Assembly: GCA_042867185.1 (NCBI GenBank)
Contig: JBHZQV010000002.1
Coordinates: 186,001-250,000, forward strand
Source of the DNA: Xylophilus sp042867185
Lineage (GTDB): Bacteria; Pseudomonadota; Gammaproteobacteria; Burkholderiales; Burkholderiaceae_C
DNA: 64,000 nt
Reading direction: 5' to 3'
Numbering within the stretch: the first letter of the stretch is position 1; every line of letters starts with the position of its first letter. The notes below the pieces were generated by a model, which saw only the letters and a program-made list of their open reading frames with translations, searched no databases and was not told the origin of the DNA. Both the position numbers and the translations under genes were made by a program. Shown piece after piece: positions 1 to 7,473 of this stretch.

Positions 1-382
1 GGGCATCGCGGCCGACATCGACAAGGTGTTCGTCACCTTCCCGCGCTTGAAGGAGCGCCGCGACCAGCTCGCCGGCACGATGAGCGGCGGCGAGCAGCAG
101 ATGCTGGCGATGGGCCGCGCGCTGATGAGCCGGCCACGGGTGCTGCTGCTCGACGAGCCGTCGATGGGCCTGTCGCCGATCATGGTCGACAAGATCTTCG
201 AGGTGATCTCCGACGTGTCCCGCCAGGGTATGACGGTGCTGCTGGTCGAGCAGAACGCCAGCCGCGCGCTGCAGATCGCCGACCGCGGCTACGTGATGGA
301 GTCGGGCCTGATCGCGATGCAGGGTGCCGGCCGCGACCTGCTGAGCGACCCGAAGGTGCGCGCCGCCTACCTGGGCGAATAG
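1..382 (+). CDS. livF: Branched-chain amino acid-type ABC transporter ATP-binding protein LivF, 3' part
   Basis: The gene enters from the left edge; about 126 C-terminal codons are visible. It is the second ATPase of a LivFGHMK-type importer for branched-chain amino acids or other small acids and amides. The visible part has the ABC signature (SGGEQQ, codons near 81-98), Walker B followed by the D-loop (LLLDEPSMGLSP) and the LLVEQN switch motif typical of LivF, with Gln where most ABC proteins have His. The C-terminus ends in YLGE, usual for the family. The rest of its transporter must lie left of the window, so its substrate cannot be judged. It is a different gene from the livF at about 38.7-39.5 kb. 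Confidence 0.9.
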   Translation, partial: GIAADIDKVFVTFPRLKERRDQLAGTMSGGEQQMLAMGRALMSRPRVLLLDEPSMGLSPIMVDKIFEVISDVSRQGMTVLLVEQNASRALQIADRGYVMESGLIAMQGAGRDLLSDPKVRAAYLGE

Positions 383-453
383 GGCAGGGTGCCCGGCCCG
401 CGCCCGTGCGGCGCATGCATTCCAGGGGCTCGGTCGACCGACGACGCAGGACG

Positions 454-480
454 CCCGCCGCTTCGAAAAAAAGCGGCGGG
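454..480 (+). terminator. Hairpin after the LivF gene, candidate terminator
   Basis: A perfect 10-bp inverted repeat (CCCGCCGCTT / AAGCGGCGGG) with a 7-nt loop lies 72 nt after the livF stop. The loop is A-rich but no T-run follows on the + strand, so it is either an atypical terminator or a stable 3' mRNA hairpin. It separates the Liv operon from the phosphate genes. Confidence 0.45.
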
Positions 481-501
481 TACACTCCCGCGTTCATAAA
501 A

Positions 502-519
502 ACGTCACACGACTGTCAT
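502..519 (+). promoter_or_regulatory. Pho-box-like direct repeat upstream of the DUF47/pit pair
   Basis: ACGTCAC and CTGTCAT are two 7-nt half-sites separated by 4 nt. This is the 7-4-7 layout of PhoB boxes (half-site CTGTCAT). The second half-site is perfect, the first matches 4 of 7. The site ends only 18 nt before the ATG of the DUF47 gene, which is very close for an activator, so the assignment is tentative. Confidence 0.3.
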
Positions 520-537
520 ATTTCCCCTGGAGACGCC

Positions 538-1185
538 ATGCTGTTTGGCAAGCTGCTGCCGCGCGAAGGCAATTTTTTCGAGATGTTCAACCAGCACGGC
601 GACCGCATCGTCCAGGCTGCGCGGGCGTTCTCCCTGCTGGTGGCGAACTACAACGACCTCGGCCTGCGCCAGAAGTACGCGCAGGAGGTCGACGACGCCG
701 AGCATGCGGCCGACCGGATCACGCAGGAAGTCAACCGCGCGATCCACAAGACCTTCATCACCCCGATCGACCGTGAGCAGATCCATTCGCTGATCAACAC
801 GATGGACGACGTGGCCGACCTGATCCAGGACTCGGCCGAGACGATGGCGCTCTACGACGTGCGACACATGACCGAAGAGATGGGCCGCCTGACCGAGCTG
901 AGCCTGAAATGCTGCGAGCGGGTGAACCATGCGGTGCACCTGCTCGACCGCATCGCCGACGCCGGCACCGCGGAGGCCGCGCTCAAGACCTGCGAAGAGA
1001 TCGACCGGCTCGAATCCGATGCCGACCGCGTCATGCGCTCGGCCATGAGCAAGCTGTTCCGCGAAGAGCCCGACGTGCGCGAGCTGATCAAGCTCAAGGC
1101 GATCTACGAGCTGCTGGAGACGATCACCGACCGGTGCGAGGACGTCGCCAACCTGATCGAGGGCATCGTCCTCGAGAACTCCTGA
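538..1185 (+). CDS. DUF47 family (PhoU-like) protein, Pit accessory
   Basis: The product has 215 residues, is rich in acidic and basic helix-forming residues, and has no signal peptide or membrane segment. This matches the all-helical, PhoU-like DUF47 family. Proteins of this family are encoded directly before Pit phosphate transporters and are thought to modulate their activity. I start at ATG 538, with a CTGGAG ribosome-binding site 6 nt upstream and MLFGKLLPRE as N-terminus, the usual start for the family; the frame is open further upstream but without coding character. The pit gene begins 22 nt after the stop, so the two are probably co-transcribed. Confidence 0.88.
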   Translation: MLFGKLLPREGNFFEMFNQHGDRIVQAARAFSLLVANYNDLGLRQKYAQEVDDAEHAADRITQEVNRAIHKTFITPIDREQIHSLINTMDDVADLIQDSAETMALYDVRHMTEEMGRLTELSLKCCERVNHAVHLLDRIADAGTAEAALKTCEEIDRLESDADRVMRSAMSKLFREEPDVRELIKLKAIYELLETITDRCEDVANLIEGIVLENS

Positions 1186-1207
1186 AGAAAGCGCAGGGGC
1201 TCACCCT

Positions 1208-2218
1208 ATGACGACGGTGCAGTCGGCCCTCTGGGTCATCGTGTTGCTGGTCGCGCTGGCGCTGGTGTTCGACTTCATGAACGGCTTCCACGACGCGGCG
1301 AATTCGATCGCCACCGTCGTCTCGACCGGCGTGTTGAAGCCGGGCCAGGCGGTGGTGTTCGCCGCCTTCTTCAACCTGCTGGCGTACTTCGTCTTCCACC
1401 TGGGCGTGGCGGCGACGGTGGGCAAGGGCATCGCCGATCCGGAGGTGATCGACGTCCACGTGGTCTTCGGGGCGCTCACCGGCGCGATCACCTGGAACTT
1501 CATCACCTGGTACTACGGCATCCCCAGCAGCTCGTCGCATGCGCTGGTGGGCGGCATCGTGGGGGCGGTGATCGCCAAGGCCGGCGCGGGCGCGCTGGTC
1601 GCCGCGGGCATCTGGCGCACGGTGATCTTCATCTTCGTGTCGCCGTTCCTGGGCTTCGTGCTGGGCTCCCTGATGATGGTGGCGGTGGCCTGGATCTGCC
1701 GGCGCGCCACGCCGTCGCGGGTCGACCGCTGGTTCCGCCGGCTGCAACTGGTCTCTGCCGGTGCGTACAGCCTGGGCCACGGCGGCAACGACGCGCAGAA
1801 GACCATCGGCCTGATCTGGATGCTGCTGATCGCCACCGGCTACACCTCGGCCACCGCCAGCGCGCCGCCCACCTGGACCATCGTCAGCTGCTATGTGGCG
1901 ATCGCGCTGGGCACGATGTTTGGCGGCTGGCGCATCGTGCGCACCATGGGCCAGAAGATCACCAAGCTGAAACCGGTCGGCGGCTTCTGCGCCGAGACCG
2001 GCGGCGCGCTGACGCTATTCCTGGCGACGGTGATGGGCATTCCCGTCTCCACCACCCACACCATCACCGGCGCGATCGTCGGGGTGGGGTCGGTGCAGCG
2101 GGCCAGTGCGGTGCGCTGGGGCGTGGCGGGCAACATCGTCTGGGCCTGGATCCTGACGATCCCGGCCTCGGCCTTCGTCGCAGCGATCGGCTACTGGGTC
2201 AGCCTGCAGCTGTTCTAG
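1208..2218 (+). CDS. pit: Inorganic phosphate transporter, Pit family
   Basis: This is a low-affinity phosphate (metal-phosphate):H+ symporter of the inner membrane, 336 residues, at the short end of the Pit family. The duplicated Pit signature is visible: FDFMNGFHDAANS near residues 19-31, and SLGHGGNDAQKTIG near 187-200 with GIPVSTTHTITG near 277-288. About nine or ten hydrophobic segments can be counted. It follows the DUF47 gene with a 22-nt gap, the usual Pit operon of Burkholderiales. The downstream gene is convergent with only 40 nt between the stops. Confidence 0.93.
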   Translation: MTTVQSALWVIVLLVALALVFDFMNGFHDAANSIATVVSTGVLKPGQAVVFAAFFNLLAYFVFHLGVAATVGKGIADPEVIDVHVVFGALTGAITWNFITWYYGIPSSSSHALVGGIVGAVIAKAGAGALVAAGIWRTVIFIFVSPFLGFVLGSLMMVAVAWICRRATPSRVDRWFRRLQLVSAGAYSLGHGGNDAQKTIGLIWMLLIATGYTSATASAPPTWTIVSCYVAIALGTMFGGWRIVRTMGQKITKLKPVGGFCAETGGALTLFLATVMGIPVSTTHTITGAIVGVGSVQRASAVRWGVAGNIVWAWILTIPASAFVAAIGYWVSLQLF

Positions 2219-2258
2219 CGCCGGCGGCCCGACCGGCTGTTCTATGGTTTGCTATTCA

Positions 2259-2705
2259 TCACTGCGAGATCTTGCGCGCTTCCTCGATCTGGTACTGGAA
2301 GAAGTGCTCGAAGCTGTAGGCCAGCGTCGCCATCAGGATGCCCGTGCCGATCAGCAGCGCGCCGGCCACTGCGAATACCGTGCCCCAGTGGGTGCGGCCG
2401 GGCGGGGCGTCGGCGGCGGCCTGGGGGTTGTAGCGGGCATTCCACTTCTCGGGCGCCATCAGGCCGTAGACGATGGCGGTCAGGGCGCATCCCGCGGCGG
2501 TGAAGCCCAGCAGCGGGATCAGCATCCAGCTCCAGGCATCGTCGATGCCGTACTGCTTGACCCGCTCGATCCCGTAGATTCCCAGCGCGGTGGGCAGCGG
2601 CAGCAGCCAACCCGGCATGTCGCCGAAGCCCCGCAGGTAGAAGCGGTGCAGGCCGAGCGGCCCGCCGAGGAAGGCCAGCCAGGCGGCGACGGTTTTGTTC
2701 TTCAT
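2259..2705 (-). CDS. TM2-domain-like small membrane protein
   Basis: The product has 148 residues and three or four hydrophobic segments. The N-terminus (MKNKTVAAWLAFLGGPLGLHRFYLRG) carries the pattern K-x-(V/A)-A-x-x-L-A-x-x-x-G-x-x-G-x-H-R-F-Y-L-G typical of TM2 proteins. The first two segments (residues about 7-50) are the TM2 hairpin; further segments lie near 58-80 and 108-130. The function of bacterial TM2 proteins is not established. It is transcribed towards pit and is probably a single gene; start codon ATG at 2705. Confidence 0.75.
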   Translation of the reverse strand: MKNKTVAAWLAFLGGPLGLHRFYLRGFGDMPGWLLPLPTALGIYGIERVKQYGIDDAWSWMLIPLLGFTAAGCALTAIVYGLMAPEKWNARYNPQAAADAPPGRTHWGTVFAVAGALLIGTGILMATLAYSFEHFFQYQIEEARKISQ

Positions 2706-2739
2706 GGTGGCGCCATTATTGATGGCGCCCCGAGGCCTG

Positions 2740-3264
2740 CTAGGCCGGGTCGGTCGTGTCGGCCGCGCCCAGGGGCTTTTCCATCAGCACGATGTCGCGC
2801 CAGGCGCCGAATTTCCAGCCCACCGACTTCAACACGCCCACCTCGGTGAAGCCCGCCGCCCGGTGCACGCCGATCGAGCCGGCATTGGCCGAATCGCCGA
2901 TCACTGCGATCAGCTTGCGCACGCCGGCGGCCTCGGCCTGCGCCACGAAAGCGGCCAGCAGGCGCTTGCCGATGCCGCGCCCGCGCGCCGCGTCGGCCAG
3001 GTAGATCGAATCCTCGGCCGAGAAGCGGTAGGCCGGCCGCGGCTTGAACCAGTTGCCGTAGGCGAAGCCCAGCACCGTGCCGTCCTCGTCCTGGGCCACC
3101 AGGTAGGGCAGGCCCTTGGCCAGCACGTCGGCGCGGCGGGTGGTCATGTCGGCGAGGCTGGGCGGGTCGATCTCGAAAGTGCCGGTGCCGTGGAGCACGT
3201 GGTGTGCATAAATCGCGGTAATCGCGGGAAGATCGGCGTCTTGGCTGGGTCGGATGGTGGGCAT
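2740..3264 (-). CDS. GNAT family N-acetyltransferase, phosphinothricin acetyltransferase-like
   Basis: A 174-residue acetyl-CoA-dependent acyltransferase. The acetyl-CoA pyrophosphate-binding loop is visible as ARGRGIGKRLL (about residues 91-101), preceded by the YLADAA strand. The opening MPTIRPSQDADLPAI and the FEI..P.L.DM and NSGSIGVHRAAGF-like segments match the PAT/YncA subgroup that acetylates phosphinothricin, methionine sulfoximine or related amines. I start at ATG 3264; a longer in-frame extension runs into the rpsP promoter and is not protein-like. The gene is divergent from rpsP. The real substrate is unknown. Confidence 0.85.
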   Translation of the reverse strand: MPTIRPSQDADLPAITAIYAHHVLHGTGTFEIDPPSLADMTTRRADVLAKGLPYLVAQDEDGTVLGFAYGNWFKPRPAYRFSAEDSIYLADAARGRGIGKRLLAAFVAQAEAAGVRKLIAVIGDSANAGSIGVHRAAGFTEVGVLKSVGWKFGAWRDIVLMEKPLGAADTTDPA

Positions 3265-3285
3265 GGGGGCTGGAAAAGATATAAT
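3258..3285 (+). promoter_or_regulatory. Promoter of the rpsP-rimM-trmD-rplS operon
   Basis: A perfect -10 hexamer TATAAT lies at 3280-3285. A weak -35 (TGGGCA, 3258-3263) sits 16 nt upstream. The resulting leader of about 100 nt ends with an AAGGA ribosome-binding site before the rpsP ATG. The promoter overlaps the start of the divergent acetyltransferase gene. Confidence 0.6.
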
Positions 3286-3392
3286 CGCGGGCTTTGCTGC
3301 GTGTCGCTGGCCGGGTGGCCATGTCGCGTGTCTCAACGCCGCAAGAACCGAAACGGGCGATCCTGCTCCGTTTCCCACCCGAAGGATAAATC

Positions 3393-3677
3393 ATGGTCGT
3401 CATTCGACTCTCCCGCGGCGGCTCCAAAGGTCGTCCTTTCTTCAACATCGTGGTCGCCGACAAGCGCACCCGCCGCGACGGCCGCTTCATCGAGCGCCTG
3501 GGCTTCTACAACCCGACCGCACGCGGCGGCGAAGAAGGCCTGCGTATCGCGCAAGACCGCCTGAGCTACTGGCAAGGCGTGGGCGCGCAAGCATCCCCGA
3601 CCGTCGAACGCCTGATCCGCCAGGGCGCCAAGGCCGTGCCGGCCGCTGCCGCAGCGGCCGAAACCGCAGCTGCCTAA
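3393..3677 (+). CDS. rpsP: 30S ribosomal protein S16
   Basis: Structural protein of the small ribosomal subunit, 94 residues. The S16 opening MVVIRLSRGGSKGRPFFNIV and the RRDGRFIERLGFYNP segment are diagnostic. The C-terminus carries an alanine-rich tail (AVPAAAAAAETAAA) that lengthens the protein by about a dozen residues over the E. coli form, common in Burkholderiales. It is the first gene of the conserved rpsP-rimM-trmD-rplS operon; rimM begins 4 nt after its stop. Confidence 0.98.
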   Translation: MVVIRLSRGGSKGRPFFNIVVADKRTRRDGRFIERLGFYNPTARGGEEGLRIAQDRLSYWQGVGAQASPTVERLIRQGAKAVPAAAAAAETAAA

Positions 3678-3681
3678 GCGC

Positions 3682-4296
3682 ATGGCTTCGTCCGCGCCGC
3701 CGCGTGCGGACACCCCCGCGGCATCGCCCGCCCTGCTGACCGGCCTGGAGCCGGCAGAGCTTCCCGCGGATGCGGTCGAAGTGGGGCGCATCGCCGATGC
3801 CTGGGGCATCAAGGGCTGGTTCCGCATCCTGCCCTACAGCGCCACACCCGAGGCGCTTTTTTCTTCCAAGCGCTGGTTCATCCAGCCGACCGAGCGCGGC
3901 GCCAAGACCTTCACCGGCACGCTCAAGCTCGCGATCAAGGAAGCCAAGGAACACTCCGATTCCGTCGTCGCCACGGCGCACGACATCCCCGACCGCAACA
4001 CGGCCGAGGCACTGAAGGGCGCGCGCGTCTTCGTCGCCCGCTCCAGCTTTCCGTCGACCACCGACGACGAGTTCTACTGGGTCGACCTGATCGGCCTGGA
4101 CGTGGTCAACCGCGAAGGCCTCGCGATGGGCCAGGTCAAGGAGTTGCTCTCCACCGGCCCGCAGACGGTCATGGTGCTGGCCTTCGAGGCCGAGGGCCAG
4201 GCGCAGGAGCGGATGATTCCGTTCGTCGCCGCCTTCGTCGACGGCGTCGACCTGCCCGGCCGCCGCATCACGGTCGACTGGCAGCCCGACTACTGA
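3682..4296 (+). CDS. rimM: Ribosome maturation factor RimM
   Basis: Assists maturation of the head of the 30S subunit (binding S19 and 16S rRNA helix regions). The product has 204 residues: an extra N-terminus of about 28 residues rich in Ala and Pro, the RimM N-domain (VEVGRIADAWGIKGWFRI..., about 33-115) and the PRC-barrel (DEFYWVDLIGLDVVN..., about 126-203). It is the second gene of the rpsP operon, with a 4-nt gap to rpsP; trmD follows after 42 nt. Confidence 0.95.
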   Translation: MASSAPPRADTPAASPALLTGLEPAELPADAVEVGRIADAWGIKGWFRILPYSATPEALFSSKRWFIQPTERGAKTFTGTLKLAIKEAKEHSDSVVATAHDIPDRNTAEALKGARVFVARSSFPSTTDDEFYWVDLIGLDVVNREGLAMGQVKELLSTGPQTVMVLAFEAEGQAQERMIPFVAAFVDGVDLPGRRITVDWQPDY

Positions 4297-4338
4297 CCGC
4301 GTCGGCGCAAGCCGGCTGCATCTTCTTGCGCCGCACCC

Positions 4339-5049
4339 ATGCGTTTCGACATCCTGACCCTGTTCCCCGAACTGTTCGCCCCCTTCCTGCAGGTGGGCGT
4401 GACCCGGCGCGCGTACGAGGCCGGCCTGGTCGACGTGCGGCTCTGGAACCCGCGCGACCATGCCGACGGCAACTACCGCCGGGTGGACGACCGGCCGTTC
4501 GGCGGCGGCCCGGGCATGGTCATGATGGCCGAGCCCCTGGCGCGCTGCCTGGAAGCGGTGCGGGCCGACCGCGCCGAACCGGCGGACGCCGCGGCGCCGG
4601 TGGTGCTTTTCTCGCCGATCGGCGCGCGGATCGACCATGCGGGCGTCGAGCGCTGGTCGGCCAGCGCCGGCGCGGTGCTCGTCTGCGGCCGCTACGAAGG
4701 CATCGACCAGCGCTTCATCGATTTCTTCGTCGATGTGCAGCTGAGCCTGGGCGACTTCGTTTTGTCGGGGGGCGAGATCGCGGCGATGGCGCTGCTCGAC
4801 GCGGTCGCGCGGCTGCAGCCCGGCGTGCTGAACGACGCCGGCAGCCACCAGCTCGACAGCTTCAACCCGGCGCTCGACGGCCTGCTGGACTGCCCGCACT
4901 ACACCCGGCCCGAGCAGTGGCAGGGCGCGGGCGTGCCGCCGGTGCTCACCTCGGGCGACCACGCGAAGATCGAGGCCTGGCGGCGTGCGCAGCGCATCGC
5001 GCTCACCACCCGGCACCGCCCGGATCTGCTGCCGCCGAAAAAGCTATAA
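4339..5049 (+). CDS. trmD: tRNA (guanine-N1-)-methyltransferase TrmD
   Basis: Methylates G37 next to the anticodon using S-adenosylmethionine and thereby prevents +1 frameshifting. The product has 236 residues, slightly shorter than the E. coli enzyme (255). The SPOUT knot motifs are clear: VCGRYEGIDQRF (about 115-126) and SLGDFVLSGGE (about 136-146). The N-terminus MRFDILTLFPELF and the FGGGPGM loop (54-60) are typical. Third gene of the rpsP operon. A TATAAT box lies over its last codons and may drive rplS separately. Confidence 0.97.
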   Translation: MRFDILTLFPELFAPFLQVGVTRRAYEAGLVDVRLWNPRDHADGNYRRVDDRPFGGGPGMVMMAEPLARCLEAVRADRAEPADAAAPVVLFSPIGARIDHAGVERWSASAGAVLVCGRYEGIDQRFIDFFVDVQLSLGDFVLSGGEIAAMALLDAVARLQPGVLNDAGSHQLDSFNPALDGLLDCPHYTRPEQWQGAGVPPVLTSGDHAKIEAWRRAQRIALTTRHRPDLLPPKKL

Positions 5050-5050
5050 T
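5045..5050 (+). promoter_or_regulatory. Candidate internal -10 box for rplS
   Basis: A perfect TATAAT overlaps the trmD stop codon, about 100 nt before the rplS ATG. No convincing -35 hexamer is visible 16-18 nt upstream, so this is a candidate internal promoter only. Confidence 0.35.
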
Positions 5051-5147
5051 GCCGGGTTCCCGATCCTCTACCTGGCCGCGGCAGGGCTTCAAAAGCCCGA
5101 CCAGCCGCCCTTAGTGCAGCGCAGGCACGATCGACATACAGGAAACC

Positions 5148-5543
5148 ATGGCCAATCTCATCCAGATCCTCGAGCAGGAAGAAATCGACCGTCTTGCCAA
5201 GACGATTCCCCAGTTCTCGCCCGGCGACACCGTCATCGTCGGCGTGAACGTGGTCGAAGGTACCCGCAAGCGTACCCAGGCTTTCGAAGGCGTCGTGATC
5301 GCCAAGCGCAACCGCGGCCTCAACAGCGGCTTCACCGTGCGCAAGATCTCCAGCGGCGAAGGCGTGGAGCGTACGTTCCAGACCTACAGCCCGCTGATCG
5401 CCAGCATCGAAGTCAAGCGCCGTGGCGACGTCCGCCGTGCCAAGCTGTACTACCTGCGCCAGCGCAGCGGCAAGTCGGCACGCATCAAGGAAAAGCTGCC
5501 GGCCCGCGTCAACAAGCAGATCGCGCCGGTCACCGCCGCGTAA
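5148..5543 (+). CDS. rplS: 50S ribosomal protein L19
   Basis: Large-subunit protein at the 30S-50S interface, 131 residues. FSPGDTVIVGVNVVEGTRKR and the RRGDVRRAKLYYLR segment are characteristic. It has a slightly extended C-terminus (KQIAPVTAA). Last gene of the rpsP operon, with a rho-independent terminator 29 nt after its stop. Confidence 0.97.
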   Translation: MANLIQILEQEEIDRLAKTIPQFSPGDTVIVGVNVVEGTRKRTQAFEGVVIAKRNRGLNSGFTVRKISSGEGVERTFQTYSPLIASIEVKRRGDVRRAKLYYLRQRSGKSARIKEKLPARVNKQIAPVTAA

Positions 5544-5572
5544 GCTGCCGGAAGCCTCGCGCTTCTGCCGAA

Positions 5573-5604
5573 AGCCGCTGCCGCACCGCGCCAGCGGCTT
5601 TTTT
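5573..5604 (+). terminator. Rho-independent terminator of the rpsP-rplS operon
   Basis: An 8-bp G+C-rich stem (AGCCGCTG / CAGCGGCT), an 11-nt loop and a run of five to six T follow the rplS stop. Confidence 0.85.
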
Positions 5605-5624
5605 CATTCCCGGGAGCCCCGTTC

Positions 5625-6350
5625 GTGAGCCAGTCGTCTTCAGCAGCCGTTCCACCTCCGGCCGTGCCGCCCGTGCCGGCGGCCGGCTTCGACCCGCGCC
5701 GGGTGCCGGTGAGCGGCACCGACGCCCACCTGCCCGCCGTGCCGCCCGAGCGCTGGACGCCCGAGGCGCTGCGGGCGCGCTTCCACACGCCGCCGGCCTG
5801 GCGGCCCGACGTGCGGCGCGAGCCTTCGGCCGGCACCCGGGCACCGGCGGCCGCGTCGGTACTGCTCGGCATCGTGCAGCGGCCCGAGCCGACGGTGCTG
5901 CTCACCGAGCGCACGATGCACCTCAGCACCCATTCGGGCCAGGTGGCGTTTCCCGGCGGCCGGGCCGATCCGGGCGATGCGGACGCTGCCGCCACCGCGC
6001 TGCGCGAGGCGCACGAAGAGGTGGGCCTGGAGCGCCGCTGGGTGCAGGTGCTGGGCCAGTTGCCGACATACGCCACCATCACCGCCTTCGTCGTGACCCC
6101 GGTGGTGGCGCTGATCGCGCCGGGCTGCGTGCTGCGGGCCAACCCCGACGAGGTGGCCGACGTGTTCGAGGTGCCGCTCGCTTTTCTGATGAACCCGGCG
6201 CACCACCGCCGCCATGTGGTCGACGGCGGCGACGGCCGGCGCGAGTGGTTCTCGATGCCCTGGACCGACCCGGCCACCGGCAAGGAGCATTTCGTCTGGG
6301 GCGCCACCGCCGGCATGCTGCGCAATTTCTACCGGTTCCTGGCGGCCTGA
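5625..6350 (+). CDS. CoA pyrophosphatase, Nudix hydrolase (NudL type)
   Basis: Hydrolyses coenzyme A or its derivatives to phosphopantetheine and 3',5'-ADP. The product has 241 residues. The CoA-pyrophosphatase signature LLTERTMHLSTHSGQVAFPG (about 86-105) runs directly into the Nudix box GGRADPGDADAA...LREAHEEVGL (about 105-130). The first 70 residues are a Pro/Ala-rich region without recognised domain. The start is GTG at 5625, 20 nt after the rplS terminator. It is followed by a CobD/CbiB-family gene 54 nt downstream, probably co-transcribed. Confidence 0.88.
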   Translation: MSQSSSAAVPPPAVPPVPAAGFDPRRVPVSGTDAHLPAVPPERWTPEALRARFHTPPAWRPDVRREPSAGTRAPAAASVLLGIVQRPEPTVLLTERTMHLSTHSGQVAFPGGRADPGDADAAATALREAHEEVGLERRWVQVLGQLPTYATITAFVVTPVVALIAPGCVLRANPDEVADVFEVPLAFLMNPAHHRRHVVDGGDGRREWFSMPWTDPATGKEHFVWGATAGMLRNFYRFLAA

Positions 6351-6404
6351 CCGGGCCGCCGCCGGTGGATGCACCGCGCCGGTGCTCGCATATCATCCTG
6401 CCCC

Positions 6405-7391
6405 ATGAGTTTCTTCGCCATCCTGTTCGCCCTGCTGCTCGAGCAGGCGCGGCCGCTGGCCCGGACCAACCCGATCCACGGCGGGTTGCGGGCCTGGGCG
6501 CTGTCGGTCAGCCGCAACTTCGACGCCGGCAAGTCGCACCACGGATGGGTGGCCTGGGGCCTGGCGGTGCTGGTGCCGTCGCTGCTGACCCTCGGCATGC
6601 ACTGGCTGCTGCTCTGGGGCCTGGGCTGGCCCTTCGCGGTGCTGTGGAGCGTGGCGGTGCTCTACGTCACGCTGGGCTTTCGCCAGTTCAGCCACCACTT
6701 CACCGCGATCCGCGACGCCCTGCTGGAGGGCGACGAGATGCGGGCCCGCGAACTGCTGGCCCACTGGCAGCAGGTCGATGCGAGCGAGCTGCCGCGCAGC
6801 GAGATCGTGCGCCACGTGATCGAGTATTCGGTGCTGGCCGCGCACCGCCACGTGTTCGGGGTGCTGGTCTGGTACACGGTGCTGGCGGCCTTCGGCTTCG
6901 GACCGGCGGGCGCTGTGTTCTACCGCCTCTCGGAGTTCGTCTCGCGCTACTGGAAGCACAAGAGCCGGCTGCAGGTGCAGCCGGCCAGCCCGTCGCTGCA
7001 GCGGGCGGCGGCCGTCACCTGGACGGTGGTCGACTGGCTGCCGGCCCGCATCACCGCGCTCAGCTTCGCGGTGGTCGGCAATTTCGAGGAAGCGATCGAA
7101 GGCTGGCGCTACCACGCGCAGCGGTTTCCCAACGACAACGATGGCGTGATCCTGGCCGCCACCTCGGGCGCGATCGACGTGCGCCTGGGCGGCGGCGCGC
7201 TGCGCTCGGCCGAGCCCGAGACGGTGCTGCTGATCGACGCCGACGGCGAGCCCGGCGTCGATTCGGCCAGCACCCCGGGGCGCGAGCCCGAGCTGTCGCA
7301 CCTGGCCCAGGTGGTGGGGCTGGTGTGGCGGTCGGTGGTGGTGTGGCTCGGCCTGCTGGCGCTGCTGACCCTGGCCCGCCTGCTCGGCTGA
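6405..7391 (+). CDS. CobD/CbiB-family membrane protein
   Basis: A 328-residue integral membrane protein similar to CbiB/CobD (adenosylcobinamide-phosphate synthase) and to the AmpE-like branch of that family. Four or five hydrophobic segments are visible (about 1-12, 50-85, 150-178, 210-235, 305-325). FRQFSHHF, RHVIEYSVLAAHRHVFGVLVWY and the soluble NFEEAIEGWRYHAQ region resemble the family. No other cobalamin genes are in the window, so a role in B12 synthesis is not implied. I start at ATG 6405 (MSFFAILFALLLEQ) rather than an upstream in-frame ATG. Confidence 0.75.
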   Translation: MSFFAILFALLLEQARPLARTNPIHGGLRAWALSVSRNFDAGKSHHGWVAWGLAVLVPSLLTLGMHWLLLWGLGWPFAVLWSVAVLYVTLGFRQFSHHFTAIRDALLEGDEMRARELLAHWQQVDASELPRSEIVRHVIEYSVLAAHRHVFGVLVWYTVLAAFGFGPAGAVFYRLSEFVSRYWKHKSRLQVQPASPSLQRAAAVTWTVVDWLPARITALSFAVVGNFEEAIEGWRYHAQRFPNDNDGVILAATSGAIDVRLGGGALRSAEPETVLLIDADGEPGVDSASTPGREPELSHLAQVVGLVWRSVVVWLGLLALLTLARLLG

Positions 7392-7415
7392 CCGCCGGCC
7401 CCGGTTTTTCAGACG

Positions 7416-7470
7416 AAAAGCGCCTGTGGCCGGCGACCTGCGCTGGCCTTTTGCTATCAATATAGGAGCA
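7416..7470 (+). repeat. Dispersed 56-nt repeat, copy 1 (upstream of hisC)
   Basis: One of six copies in the window of an element with the pattern AAAAG-x-CTGTAGC / GCCGGCGCC / variable / GCCGG / GCTAT-x-AA-x-GGAGCA. This copy ends in AGGAGCA and so supplies the ribosome-binding site of hisC. Other copies: 10937-10992 (minus), 39615-39670, 42746-42802, 47914-47969, 52242-52297. Confidence 0.7.
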
Positions 7471-7473
7471 TCT

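Noticed and set aside
2244..2849. Open frame of 201 codons on the + strand opposite the TM2-like and GNAT genes
   Set aside because: Rich in Arg, Gly and His with no domain, and lies antisense to two genes with clear family motifs; typical shadow of G+C-rich codons.
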